Shown here piece by piece: positions 34,918 to 43,423 of a DNA stretch of 64,000 nucleotides. Made by a program: the position numbers and the translations under genes. Below the pieces are notes generated by a model. That model was given only the letters and a program-made list of their open reading frames with translations. It searched no databases and was not told where the DNA came from. The DNA is from Paraburkholderia sp041321145 (GTDB lineage Bacteria; Pseudomonadota; Gammaproteobacteria; Burkholderiales; Burkholderiaceae), in assembly GCF_041321145.1 (NCBI RefSeq), contig NZ_JBGGWA010000009.1:1-64000 (forward strand), given 5' to 3'. The first letter of the stretch is position 1. Each line of letters starts with the position of its first letter.

Positions 34918-36111
34918 ATGCTGGACAGCATTTACATCGGTATGAGTGGATTGACGGCCTACTCGAAAGGCCTGCAGACGATCAGCAACAATGTCGCAAA
35001 CCTGAACACGCCAGGGTTCAAGACTTCGACACCTCGCTTCGCCGACATGTACTACGGCGACTCTTTCGCGCGCTACACACCCGGTACATCCGGCACGATG
35101 CAGTTTGGCAGCGGTGTCGAATATGGCTATGCGTCGCTCAATCTCGCGCAGGGCGATCTGCGCGCAAGCTCCGGCCGGCTGGATCTGGCAATCAAGGGCG
35201 ATGGCTTTCTGACGTTGCTCGATGGTGGCCCGGTGCGTTATGCACGCACCGGGCAGTTCACCGCCGGCAATGACGGCTTCATTACCGACAAGGTCACGGG
35301 CCTGAAACTTGCAACGCTTGGAGCGTCCGGCACGCCGGAACCCGTGTCTCTCGCGGGCAAGGAGATCAGCGCCCCCCATCCCACGACCACGATCTCGTTC
35401 TCCGACAACCTTTCTCCCGGAGCGACAGATTTCTCGATTCCGAATGTCGACGTGTTCGATGCCAATGGCGGCAAGCACACGCTGTCGATTGGTTTCGAGC
35501 CGGATTCAAGCATCATTCCGGGCCGCTGGAAAGTCACCGTGTACGATGAAAATCAGATTCCCCTTCAGGAAGGCACGCTGCAATTCAACGGCGGGATTCC
35601 CGAGCCGGGAAGCGACACGCTCGACTTTACGCTGACGTCCAGCTCCGCGCCGCCGATCACGGTGAAGCTCGATTTCTCGAGCGGAGTAACCGGCTTTTCC
35701 GCCGGCAGTTCGTCCACCCTCAAGGTATCAGGCAAGGATGGTTACGCGACTGGCACGTTGACCGCGATGGACGTTGACGAGGACGGGAAACTGACGCTCC
35801 ACTACTCCAACGGCGAGACGACCAAACTCGGCAGTATCGCGATCGCCACGTTCTCCGATTCCCAGCAGCTCAAGCAGACGGGCAACGGTCTCTTCGACGC
35901 GTCGCATGCGCCCACCCCCAGATACGGCACGAGCATCGATGCCGGATTCGGGCAAGTGTTATCGGGAATGACCGAAGTATCCAATGTCGATCTCTCTAAC
36001 GAGTTCGGACAGTTGATTCTCATACAACGTGGCTTTCAGGCGTCGTCACAGGTGATGACCACCGCCAATGAAATGATCATGCAGTTGTTCCAGATGCGGG
36101 GCCAGGGGTGA
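34918..36111 (+). CDS. flgE: Hook protein FlgE
   Basis: 397 residues, near the usual length. N-terminal motif SGLTAYSKGLQTISNNVANL and NTPGFKTSTPRFADMYYGD; C-terminal motif SNVDLSNEFGQLILIQRGFQ then ASSQVMTTANEMIMQLFQMR. Hook polymerises by these two helices. Presence of FlgE and FlgD shows that the structure extends beyond the outer membrane. Confidence 0.93.
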   Translation: MLDSIYIGMSGLTAYSKGLQTISNNVANLNTPGFKTSTPRFADMYYGDSFARYTPGTSGTMQFGSGVEYGYASLNLAQGDLRASSGRLDLAIKGDGFLTLLDGGPVRYARTGQFTAGNDGFITDKVTGLKLATLGASGTPEPVSLAGKEISAPHPTTTISFSDNLSPGATDFSIPNVDVFDANGGKHTLSIGFEPDSSIIPGRWKVTVYDENQIPLQEGTLQFNGGIPEPGSDTLDFTLTSSSAPPITVKLDFSSGVTGFSAGSSSTLKVSGKDGYATGTLTAMDVDEDGKLTLHYSNGETTKLGSIAIATFSDSQQLKQTGNGLFDASHAPTPRYGTSIDAGFGQVLSGMTEVSNVDLSNEFGQLILIQRGFQASSQVMTTANEMIMQLFQMRGQG

Positions 36112-36941
36112 GGGCGCCCGTCGCGCGATGGCGTCCGCTCGCGCCCCGTGATCTCGACACGGCCCGTACGCTGATCGAAGACACACTTTCAGCCTGGCAG
36201 CAGGCGTGGTTTCACGCACCCGCCGTACAGGTTGAAAGCGTGGCCCTGGTTGCGCCGCGCTCCGCGTGTACCTTCCCGGGAGACGCGTGCGTGTACGCCC
36301 TCGGAACGTCCCTGCGGTGGAGTATCGCCCCAGATGCGTCCAGACGCCTCGCGAATCTCGCGCTCGATCTGCCGGAGGACGACTCGATCGCAGTGGGCGC
36401 GGTTCGTGCGGCGCCCCTTCTTGATCTGGAGCGGCATGTGACGGATGAGCTGTGCGCCGCCCTTGCTTCGCTTTGCGGTGATAACGCAGGCAACGAATCA
36501 CGACTGTGCGCGACGCCTGAAACACACACGCGGTTGCAGCTTCCGCGCGGCGGTGTGCAGTTGCGCGTCGCGAGCAACGGCGGGGCTGAATTGCTGTCGA
36601 TCGTCGTCACACCGGCGCTGTTGCATGGCAAGGCGCGCGCTCCCGGTCTTCCGCGGTCGACGCCCATCAAACCGCTCGCTTTGCGCTCCGACTCACTCGC
36701 GCCCATCGAAGTCCGCCTGTCGGCCGTACTCGGCCAGGCCGAGCTGAGCGTGCAGCAATTGCTCGGTCTGGAAGCCGGTGACGTCATCGCCATCGACCGC
36801 ACACTCGATTCACCCGTCGACGTGATTGTCGAGCAGCGCGACGGATGTGGACCACGCAACCTCGGCACGGGTCATGTCGGCCGTACAGGCCGCAACCTGT
36901 CCATTCAATTGAACGCGATCCACGGTCGCAACGCTTTATGA
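36108..36941 (+). CDS. Short FliM/SctQ-like C-ring protein
   Basis: 277 residues from a GTG overlapping the flgE stop. The C-terminal ~75 residues form a SpoA domain (IEVRLSAVLGQAELSVQQLL, SPVDVIVEQ, LSIQLNAI), as in FliM, FliN and SctQ. The N-terminal 190 residues are poorly conserved. It lacks the FliM N-terminal LSQ.EIDALL motif that binds phosphorylated CheY, and I see none of the FliM middle-domain GGXG signature for FliG. In size and layout it resembles SctQ of injectisomes as much as FliM. Likely role: with FliN, a cytoplasmic sorting platform for export rather than a rotary switch. Confidence 0.8.
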   Translation: MRAPVARWRPLAPRDLDTARTLIEDTLSAWQQAWFHAPAVQVESVALVAPRSACTFPGDACVYALGTSLRWSIAPDASRRLANLALDLPEDDSIAVGAVRAAPLLDLERHVTDELCAALASLCGDNAGNESRLCATPETHTRLQLPRGGVQLRVASNGGAELLSIVVTPALLHGKARAPGLPRSTPIKPLALRSDSLAPIEVRLSAVLGQAELSVQQLLGLEAGDVIAIDRTLDSPVDVIVEQRDGCGPRNLGTGHVGRTGRNLSIQLNAIHGRNAL

Positions 36942-37276
36942 CTCTGCATACCATCTCTGCGACGCCCGTCGTCAAGTCTCTGGAACTGCCGGAGCAGGCT
37001 TCGGCCGGGCCCGTCGTCGAACAGGGACACGGTCACATCCCGGCACTCGATCTCGTCGGCGATGTCAAGGTCAAGCTGGATATCCGGCTCGGTTCGGCGA
37101 CCATCACGATCAGGCAACTGATGGCGCTTGAAGACGGCTCCGCCATCACGCTCGAAAAACTCATAGATGAACCCGTCGATGTCCAGTTGAACGGAAAGAC
37201 AATCGCGCGTGCGGAGATCGTCGCGGTTGACGATCAGTACGGCATCCGTATGACCGAAATACTAGCGGACCGGTAA
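36938..37276 (+). CDS. fliN: C-ring protein FliN
   Basis: ATG at 36938 (ATGA overlap) gives 112 residues. The C-terminal SpoA domain is clear: VKVKLDIRLGSATITIRQLM, SAITLEKLIDEPVDVQLNGK and ARAEIVAVDDQYGIRMTEIL. FliN forms the base of the C ring and binds FliH. The conserved DVQLNG and IVAVDDQYGIR motifs are both intact. Confidence 0.92.
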   Translation: MTLHTISATPVVKSLELPEQASAGPVVEQGHGHIPALDLVGDVKVKLDIRLGSATITIRQLMALEDGSAITLEKLIDEPVDVQLNGKTIARAEIVAVDDQYGIRMTEILADR

Positions 37277-37653
37277 TGGATTTCACACAGGCAACGAGCG
37301 CCCCATGGCCTGCATCCGCCGCTGCGGCCGTATCGCCACAGAATGCGCTGTCGTTTGGACATGTGGTCGCGCATGCCGATATTGGCGCATTCAGAGTGTG
37401 CGTTGCATTGCTCATCTGTCTGGGACTCGGCATTGCCCTCATCCTGGCGCTCCGGCGTTTTGGGTATCGCACATTGGGGTCCGCATCGGGCACGCCGCGG
37501 CGGCTCAAGCTGATTGAGACTGTACGGCTCAATCCGAAATCCGCGCTCTACCTGATCGAGTGCGATGGATCCGCCGTGCTGCTTGCAGCAGACGAAACGG
37601 GTATCAAGACCTTGCATGTCACTCGTGCGCTTCAGCAGGAGGGCGCGGCATGA
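37276..37653 (+). CDS. fliO: Export gate assembly protein FliO
   Basis: 125 residues with one membrane helix (VCVALLICLGLGIALILAL) followed by a small cytoplasmic domain (RRLKLIETVRLNPKSALYLI), the layout of FliO. FliO assists assembly of FliP. The start shares one base with the fliN stop; the end overlaps fliP. Confidence 0.85.
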   Translation: MDFTQATSAPWPASAAAAVSPQNALSFGHVVAHADIGAFRVCVALLICLGLGIALILALRRFGYRTLGSASGTPRRLKLIETVRLNPKSALYLIECDGSAVLLAADETGIKTLHVTRALQQEGAA

Positions 37654-38441
37654 AGACGCTCGTTACCTGGTCGTTTCGCATACTCGCAATGTGCGCGCTG
37701 CTCGCGCCGTTATTCTGCGCGCCACCGGCATACGCAGTCACGCACCGACCGGATACAGAAACGTTCACGCTTTCGATGTCCGGGTCGGCGAGAGAGCTCG
37801 CACACGGCGGACCGGGCGTATCCGATACCGTTCGCATGGCGACGCTACTGACGCTGCTAAGCGTCGGTCCCGCGCTCATCATGTCGATGACCGCGTTCAT
37901 CAGGATCGTGATTGTTCTTTCGATGATCCGGCACGCGTTCGGCATGCCTGAAACACCACCAACGCCCATCCTGATCAGTCTTGCCCTGTTTCTGACCGTG
38001 TTTGCAATGATGCCGACGCTCGAAACGATCAATCACGATGCTTTCCAGCCGTTCATGAGCGGTCGGATCGAACTTGACGCCGCACTCGAAAAAGGGGCAG
38101 CGCCTCTCCGCGAGTTCATGCTGCGACAGGTCCGCGACGACGAATTGAAGCTGATGTACGAGCTATCAGGCAAGCCGCTGCCGCAAACGCCTGATGACGT
38201 CAGTCTGTTGCAGCTCACGCCCGCGTTCATTCTTAACGAACTGCGCGTCGCCTTCCAGATCGGCTTCGTGGTGTTGCTGCCGTTCCTGCTGATCGATCTG
38301 GTCGTCTCAAGCGTGCTACTCTCGCTCGGCATGCTAATGGTGCCGCCTGCCACCATTTCTCTGCCGCTGAAGGTATTGATGTTCGTATTGATCGACGGTT
38401 GGGGGCTCGTCATGCGCGGCGTGCTGGGTAGTTTCAAATGA
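37650..38441 (+). CDS. fliP: Export gate protein FliP
   Basis: ATG at 37650 gives 263 residues with a signal peptide (MKTLVTWSFRILAMCALLAP). It has the family segments LLSVGPALIMSMTAFIRIVI, LSMIRHAFGMPETPP and FQIGFVVLLPFLLIDLVVSS plus MLMVPPATISLPLKVLMFVL. FliP forms the FliPQR pore. It is far from fliQ and fliR, which open the operon, a less common gene order. Confidence 0.95.
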   Translation: MKTLVTWSFRILAMCALLAPLFCAPPAYAVTHRPDTETFTLSMSGSARELAHGGPGVSDTVRMATLLTLLSVGPALIMSMTAFIRIVIVLSMIRHAFGMPETPPTPILISLALFLTVFAMMPTLETINHDAFQPFMSGRIELDAALEKGAAPLREFMLRQVRDDELKLMYELSGKPLPQTPDDVSLLQLTPAFILNELRVAFQIGFVVLLPFLLIDLVVSSVLLSLGMLMVPPATISLPLKVLMFVLIDGWGLVMRGVLGSFK

Positions 38442-39214
38442 CGCTGGACTGCATCGATGCGCATGCGTCTCCAGATTTGGCCGACGCCGGCACGTCGCCG
38501 TCGGCGCTGTGGCGCGAGTTTGCCGATACGCAATCGATCGCCGCTCGTGAAGCATTGTTCTTACGCTATCTGCCCTATGCGCGCGCAGTGGCTGCACAGA
38601 TGTTCGCCAGCAGACATCGCGACGATGTCGAATTCAAGGACTTCCAGCAACTCGCGTTTATCGGTCTGCTGGAGTCAATCGATCGATTCGATCCCGTCCG
38701 TGAGGTTTCTTTTGAGACGTTTTGCACACCGAGGCTAAAGGGAAGCGTGCTGGACGGAGTCGAGAAGCTGACCGACGGACAGGAGCAGGTGTCCTTCATG
38801 CGACGTGCCCGGCGCGAGCGGATCGCCTCGCTGAAAACAGCGGACGCCGACAACGTCACTGTGCTGGATACCTTTCAGCTGCTGGCTCACCTGACAGCAG
38901 GCCTTGCGATTGGCTACATGCTCGACGACACCGGTATGCTCGCGGACTCTGCGGATAGGCGCGCATCGTTTTCGACGCCCTACCAGGGCGTCGCGTGGCG
39001 GCAGACCAGGGAGCGCCTGCTTGCGGCGGTCTCGCAGTTACATGATCGCAGCAGGAAGATCATCCAATATCACTATTTCAACGGTCTTACGTTCGAACAG
39101 ATCGGCGAACTCACGGGCGTCAGCAAGGGCCGTATCTCGCAGATTCATCGCGCAACACTGATCGAACTTCGCGAGCGACTGGGCGCCGCGCAGCAAATGT
39201 ATCTGAAAGGGTAA
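38438..39214 (+). CDS. fliA: FliA-type sigma factor (sigma28 family)
   Basis: 258 residues. Region 2 is visible as ALFLRYLPYARAVAAQMFA and DFQQLAFIGLLESIDRFDP, region 3 in the middle, and region 4 as LTFEQIGELTGVSKGRISQI. This matches flagellar sigma28 (FliA/WhiG). It is coupled to fliP by ATGA. No flgM anti-sigma gene, flagellin or chemotaxis genes lie near, so its targets are unclear; it may drive this operon itself or genes elsewhere. Confidence 0.85.
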   Translation: MTLDCIDAHASPDLADAGTSPSALWREFADTQSIAAREALFLRYLPYARAVAAQMFASRHRDDVEFKDFQQLAFIGLLESIDRFDPVREVSFETFCTPRLKGSVLDGVEKLTDGQEQVSFMRRARRERIASLKTADADNVTVLDTFQLLAHLTAGLAIGYMLDDTGMLADSADRRASFSTPYQGVAWRQTRERLLAAVSQLHDRSRKIIQYHYFNGLTFEQIGELTGVSKGRISQIHRATLIELRERLGAAQQMYLKG

Positions 39215-39219
39215 AGGAA

Positions 39220-39813
39220 ATGACGTCAGGATTCGAGGGTGCGGCGGTCTCGCCGATGTGTGATGATGCGGAAATTGCAGCAATTGCCCAGGTACTGAAA
39301 GATCAGGGTGAACCGCCTTTGCAGCGCCTTGCCGATGCGCTGCAACTTTGGCCAGAGGACTACCGACTCTGGTTTCTGCGCGGATCGGTCAACACGAGCG
39401 AGCAACGTAACGACGAGGCGCGTGCCGATTTCACTGAAACACTACGACTGGCTCCTACATTCAGCATCGCGACGTTCATGCTGGGTTTTCTTGAGCTGGT
39501 GAGTGGCCACGTCGACAAGGCAGTGCAAACCTGGAAGGGGCTCGACAACCTCGCTGATGATGACGCGTTGCGCGCCATCAGGAACGGACTGCTGGATCTG
39601 TGCGATGACCGCTTCGATGTCGCCTACGAAGCATTGCGACGTGGCATGGCGCTCAACATCGCGCACCCGATTTTGAACCGGTATGTGCGGGCTGTAGTAG
39701 ATCGCGTCGGAAGCCGATGCTCGGCCCGCGCCGAACTTGAATCCAGTCCTTCAAATCATGAAGGAAGTCATCTTTTGCTGACCAGCTATCTGGGCAGCAA
39801 CACGCGTCATTGA
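39220..39813 (+). CDS. Small TPR-like protein at the end of the operon
   Basis: 197 residues with about four TPR-like helical pairs (LQLWPEDYRLWFLRGSVNT, RNDEARADFTETLRLAPTF, TFMLGFLELVSGHVDKAVQT, DRFDVAYEALRRGMALN). No signal peptide. It begins 5 bases after fliA. TPR proteins of this size serve as chaperones in type III systems, so a chaperone for an exported protein is one possibility. No partner can be named. Confidence 0.75.
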   Translation: MTSGFEGAAVSPMCDDAEIAAIAQVLKDQGEPPLQRLADALQLWPEDYRLWFLRGSVNTSEQRNDEARADFTETLRLAPTFSIATFMLGFLELVSGHVDKAVQTWKGLDNLADDDALRAIRNGLLDLCDDRFDVAYEALRRGMALNIAHPILNRYVRAVVDRVGSRCSARAELESSPSNHEGSHLLLTSYLGSNTRH

Positions 39814-39829
39814 TCGTTGTATAGCAGCC

Positions 39830-40201
39830 ATGGATTCCGTTTCAACACTCAATCAGGTCATGGGGCTTCTGCGACAGCAGCTTGCCGAACGCAACCGGTC
39901 AACGGAACGTGCGTCACCGCAGAAAGACGCATCTACTCGCGTGTCCCGGCCCGATCCAGATTCGCCGGGCACGCGCGAAATGCTTGCTGCACGTGTCGGA
40001 ACATTGCGCACGGGCGGCATTGGTGATCCGGCGCGGCTGTCGCGAAGCGTGATCGAGTGGTTGCTCGCACGCGAGTTCGGCGCTTCGATCATCAACGATC
40101 CGGAGTTCCAGCAGATGGTCGATCAGGTAAATGAATCCATCCTGGGCGACGCGGAAGGTGCCGCGAGCATGAAACAGCTGCTGTTTCGCGCAGCAACATG
40201 A
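39830..40201 (+). CDS. Orphan last gene of the flagellar-type operon, unknown function
   Basis: 123 residues, no signal peptide or membrane helix. The first 45 residues are polar and likely disordered. The rest is helical (REMLAARVGTLRTGGIGD, SRSVIEWLLAREFGASIIND, PEFQQMVDQVNESIL). It starts 16 bases after the TPR gene and reads the same way, so it likely belongs to the operon. I do not recognise the family. It could be an exported substrate, a chaperone or a regulator. Confidence 0.65.
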   Translation: MDSVSTLNQVMGLLRQQLAERNRSTERASPQKDASTRVSRPDPDSPGTREMLAARVGTLRTGGIGDPARLSRSVIEWLLAREFGASIINDPEFQQMVDQVNESILGDAEGAASMKQLLFRAAT

Positions 40202-40598
40202 CCGTTGTGTCTGTCGGGTGAATTGGGCTCCCTTACGGAGACGGCGACCCTGTGCACAGTTGCACAGGGCACAGGGTGGCGCGCGCCTACCAGGGAACCC
40301 TCTGCTTTTTTCTCCGGCTGTTCATCGTATCGTGCCTTTCGCTGCTCCCTCTCGTACTATGCCGGTGAGGACGGCACGAACATCGGACAGCCCAACCTCG
40401 AACAACCCGAAGATCGACACCTGCCCAGATTCGTCAAGCCCCACGAACTGTTCCGCGACCTCCTCGATGCGTAACAGACTCGCGAGCGCGAGCAACCTGT
40501 CAACGCCTATTACTCCGGCGTCGAGGCAAGCAGATCAGGAAAAGATCAACGCCGCAGGCACACCCCCCAGTAACGCGGCGCGACCCAATCCCCAAAAA
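40202..40598. other. Intergenic region between the flagellar-type operon and glk-hexR
   Basis: About 400 bases without a convincing gene; the open frames here lack homology and codon bias. The region holds one hairpin (next entry) and little else. The two flanking genes converge on it. Confidence 0.5.
40248..40269. terminator. Possible terminator hairpin after the flagellar-type operon
   Basis: Perfect 9-bp stem CCCTGTGCA / TGCACAGGG with a 4-base loop, 47 bases after the last stop codon. No U-run follows directly, so intrinsic termination is uncertain. Confidence 0.35.
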
Positions 40599-42515
40599 TC
40601 AATCACGCGGCGAAGAAGCCGCCCCATGACTCAACCAATCCAGCACAGCGCTGGCATCATCATCAGCGCCCTGTCGCGCCTTAACGACGGCCTCTGCCAC
40701 ATCCGCGCTAGGCATGGCGCGCCGAATCGCCACACCAACTGCCAGAATATCGATCATCACCAGATGCAAGATCCGCGAAATCATCGACAACTGCGACTCG
40801 CGAATCTCGATGTGATCGGTCTCCAAAGCAACCGTAGCCCGCTTGGCCAACGGCGTATTGCTGGACGTAATGGCAATCACCTTGGCCCCCGCCTGCATGG
40901 CGACATCCAGCACGCGCAGTAGCTCGGGCGCACGTCCCGACTTGGACACGGCAACAATCACATCACCCTTGCCGAGCAACGCCGCAGACGCCGCCTGCAT
41001 ATACAGATCGCCGTAGGCAATCGTCGGAATGCCAAACCGGAAGAACTTGTAATGCGCATCCTGCGCGACGATGTTCGAATTGCCGAGCCCGTAAAACTCG
41101 ATCCGACGCGCGCCGTTCAACAGATCGATCGCCCGCTCGACCTGGTCGAAATTCAAATGCTCGCGTAACTGCAAAATCGCGGACACCGTGTTGTCGAGTA
41201 CCTTCGCACCGAAGTCCGTCGCGGTATCGCCCAGATGCACCTGGCTATGACTCACCGGAATCGTGCCGGTCAAACCCGTCGCGAGCTTCAGCTTGAAATC
41301 CGACAAGCCCTGGCAGCCGAGCGAGCGGCAAAAGCGGATCACAGTCGGCTGACTCACATCGGCCTTGCGCGCAATATCCACAATCGGATCGTTGATGATC
41401 GAGCGCGGATGGTTCAACGCGAGATCGGCCACGCGGCGCTCGGCCGGCGTCAACGCATCACGCATCTGGCGAATCCGCTCGAACACGGCCGATGAACTGC
41501 CGCCGGCCCGGTTCGACAACTGCTCCGCGAGAATCGCAGAAACTCCCAGAAACGCCGGGTATTCAGCGGTAATCACGTAGGTCGGCACGCTCTGCAAGTA
41601 CGCCTCGAAGCGGCCCTTCGCCTCGAACCGTTTGCGAAACGACGAGCGTACGAAAAATTCGCCAAGGCGCGGCACGACGCCGCCGCCAATATAGATCCCG
41701 CCCAGCGCGCCGAGTGTCACCGCGATATTGCCCGCGAACGTGCCGAGAATTCCGCAGAACACATCGACGGATTCGGCCGCCAGCGGCTCGCCTTCCAGCG
41801 CGCGCTTGACGATGTCCACGGTGTCGACGTTCGCCACCACGCGCTTCTTGTCGCGGGCGGCCAGCGCACGGTAAATCACTTCGATGCCGGGGCCCGCGGC
41901 CACGCGTTCGAACGAGACGTGCGACCACTTCTTGCGTGCGTATTGCAGCACGAGGTCTTCGCGTTCGTCGGCCGGCGCGAAGGTGGCGTGGCCGCCTTCG
42001 CTGCCGAGCGCGATCCAGCGGTCGTCGGCGGGAATCAGGCCGGACACGCCCATGCCCGTGCCCGGGCCGAGCAGGCCGATCACGCTATTCGGACGGCGCG
42101 CGCCGCCGCCCACCTGCACGCGCTGCGCGTCGGTCAGCCCGGGCAGCGCCATGGCCAGCGCGGTGAAGTCGTTCACGACCAGCAGCGTGTCGAAGCCGAG
42201 CGCCCGGCGCGTGGCTTCGATCGAAAAACTCCAGTCGTGGTTGGTCATGCTCACCTGATCGCCGTCGACCGGGTTCGCAATCGCAATGGCCGCATGATTC
42301 ACGCGGCCGATCTTGGTGTCTTTCAGGTACTTCTTGATGACTTCGGCAACGCCCGGATAGTCGGCGCACGGATAGACCTGCACCGAGCCAATCTCGCCTG
42401 GGCTGTATTCGAGCGCGAAACGCGCATTGGTGCCGCCGATGTCGGCGAGCAGCCTCGGTCCATCGGCGTGCTGGCCCGCGCCCGGAACAGCCTTAGTTTG
42501 CACACCAGTAGACAT
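40599..42515 (-). CDS. glk: Bifunctional glucokinase / RpiR (HexR-type) regulator fusion
   Basis: 638 residues. Residues ~20-340 are a glucokinase (PRLLADIGGTNARFALEY at the ATP site, then VIGLLGPGTGMGVSGLI and LGSEGGHATFAP). Residues ~345-425 are an RpiR HTH domain (ALTPAERRVADLALNHP then SQPTVIRFCRSLGC). Residues ~450-600 are a SIS sugar-phosphate binding domain (IEFYGLGNSNIVAQDAHY then KGDVIVAVSKSGR). Such fusions occur in Burkholderia. It converts glucose to glucose-6-phosphate; the regulator half should sense a sugar phosphate and repress the locus. ATG at 42515 follows AAAGGAGTGAG and overlaps the pgl end by 23 bases. Confidence 0.93.
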   Translation of the reverse strand: MSTGVQTKAVPGAGQHADGPRLLADIGGTNARFALEYSPGEIGSVQVYPCADYPGVAEVIKKYLKDTKIGRVNHAAIAIANPVDGDQVSMTNHDWSFSIEATRRALGFDTLLVVNDFTALAMALPGLTDAQRVQVGGGARRPNSVIGLLGPGTGMGVSGLIPADDRWIALGSEGGHATFAPADEREDLVLQYARKKWSHVSFERVAAGPGIEVIYRALAARDKKRVVANVDTVDIVKRALEGEPLAAESVDVFCGILGTFAGNIAVTLGALGGIYIGGGVVPRLGEFFVRSSFRKRFEAKGRFEAYLQSVPTYVITAEYPAFLGVSAILAEQLSNRAGGSSSAVFERIRQMRDALTPAERRVADLALNHPRSIINDPIVDIARKADVSQPTVIRFCRSLGCQGLSDFKLKLATGLTGTIPVSHSQVHLGDTATDFGAKVLDNTVSAILQLREHLNFDQVERAIDLLNGARRIEFYGLGNSNIVAQDAHYKFFRFGIPTIAYGDLYMQAASAALLGKGDVIVAVSKSGRAPELLRVLDVAMQAGAKVIAITSSNTPLAKRATVALETDHIEIRESQLSMISRILHLVMIDILAVGVAIRRAMPSADVAEAVVKARQGADDDASAVLDWLSHGAASSPRD

Positions 42516-43215
42516 CGAGTCTCACTCCTTTGTCATTTGCCAACTGCGAGATGGCATTTTTTTGTAGCGAAGCGGCGGCGGCATTCAGCACGTCGAGCTT
42601 GCGCGGTCCAGCGATCAGCAAAAACAGGTGCTTCACTTCTTTCAAGGCGGACAGCGACCAGCTCACGCGCGCATGCGGCGCGCTGCCCGGATGCACGGCG
42701 ACGAAGCGGTCGGCGGTGCTAATCGCGTGGTCCCATTCGGGCGCATCCGCGAAAATCGACGCGGTGTGGCCGTCTTCGCCCATGCCGAGAATCGCGACGT
42801 CCGGCACGCCGCTAAAGCGGGGGTCGGCGTTCAGCGCGGCGACGTGCGCGTTCAGGTCCTGGGTGGTGTCGACCAGCGGCCAGAAAGCGGCGTTCTTCGA
42901 GGCGTTCTGCAACAGCGTGTCGTGCACGAGTTGCGAATTGCTCGCGCTGTCCGTTTCCGGCACCCAGCGGTCGTCGACCAGCGTCACGGCAATGCGCGCC
43001 CAGTCGAAGGATTGCGTGGACAACGTCTGCAGGAACGGACGCGGACTGGTGCCGCCGGACACGGCAAGCATTGCAGGGCGCACGCCATGGGTGGGCGTGC
43101 CGGCGGCGGACGCAGCCGCCTGTGCGGCGAGCGACGCATGTAACGCGTCGCCAACCGCTTTCGCCAACGCGTCGGATTGGGCGCGTTGATCGTTGAAAGC
43201 GTGAAGCTCGATCAC
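42493..43215 (-). CDS. pgl: 6-phosphogluconolactonase
   Basis: GTG at 43215, with GGAGG four bases before it, gives 240 residues beginning VIELHAFNDQ, which matches family N-termini; an ATG at 43233 has no ribosome site. Motifs: MLAVSGGTSPRPFLQTLS, VTLVDDRWVP and VAILGMGEDGHTASIFAD, the signature of DevB-type Pgl. It hydrolyses the zwf product to 6-phosphogluconate for the Entner-Doudoroff and pentose phosphate routes. A 208-base gap separates it from zwf. Confidence 0.93.
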   Translation of the reverse strand: MIELHAFNDQRAQSDALAKAVGDALHASLAAQAAASAAGTPTHGVRPAMLAVSGGTSPRPFLQTLSTQSFDWARIAVTLVDDRWVPETDSASNSQLVHDTLLQNASKNAAFWPLVDTTQDLNAHVAALNADPRFSGVPDVAILGMGEDGHTASIFADAPEWDHAISTADRFVAVHPGSAPHARVSWSLSALKEVKHLFLLIAGPRKLDVLNAAAASLQKNAISQLANDKGVRLDVYWCAN

Positions 43216-43423
43216 TTCTCCTCCGTGCTGCATTCTTGTTAGATCTGCGGAATGTGCCGTACTGCTCTCACGCGATGCCTGCAAGCTGGGTGACTAGCAG
43301 GTGCCTTCGTGATACCGGCGCCATTCCGTTCCGTTCGTCGGTGGGTCTTGCGGGCGCCGTGCTGTGCTTCGACCGGGATCGCGATCAGGATCTGGCAAGG
43401 TACAGCGCCGTGATTCAGTTGAT

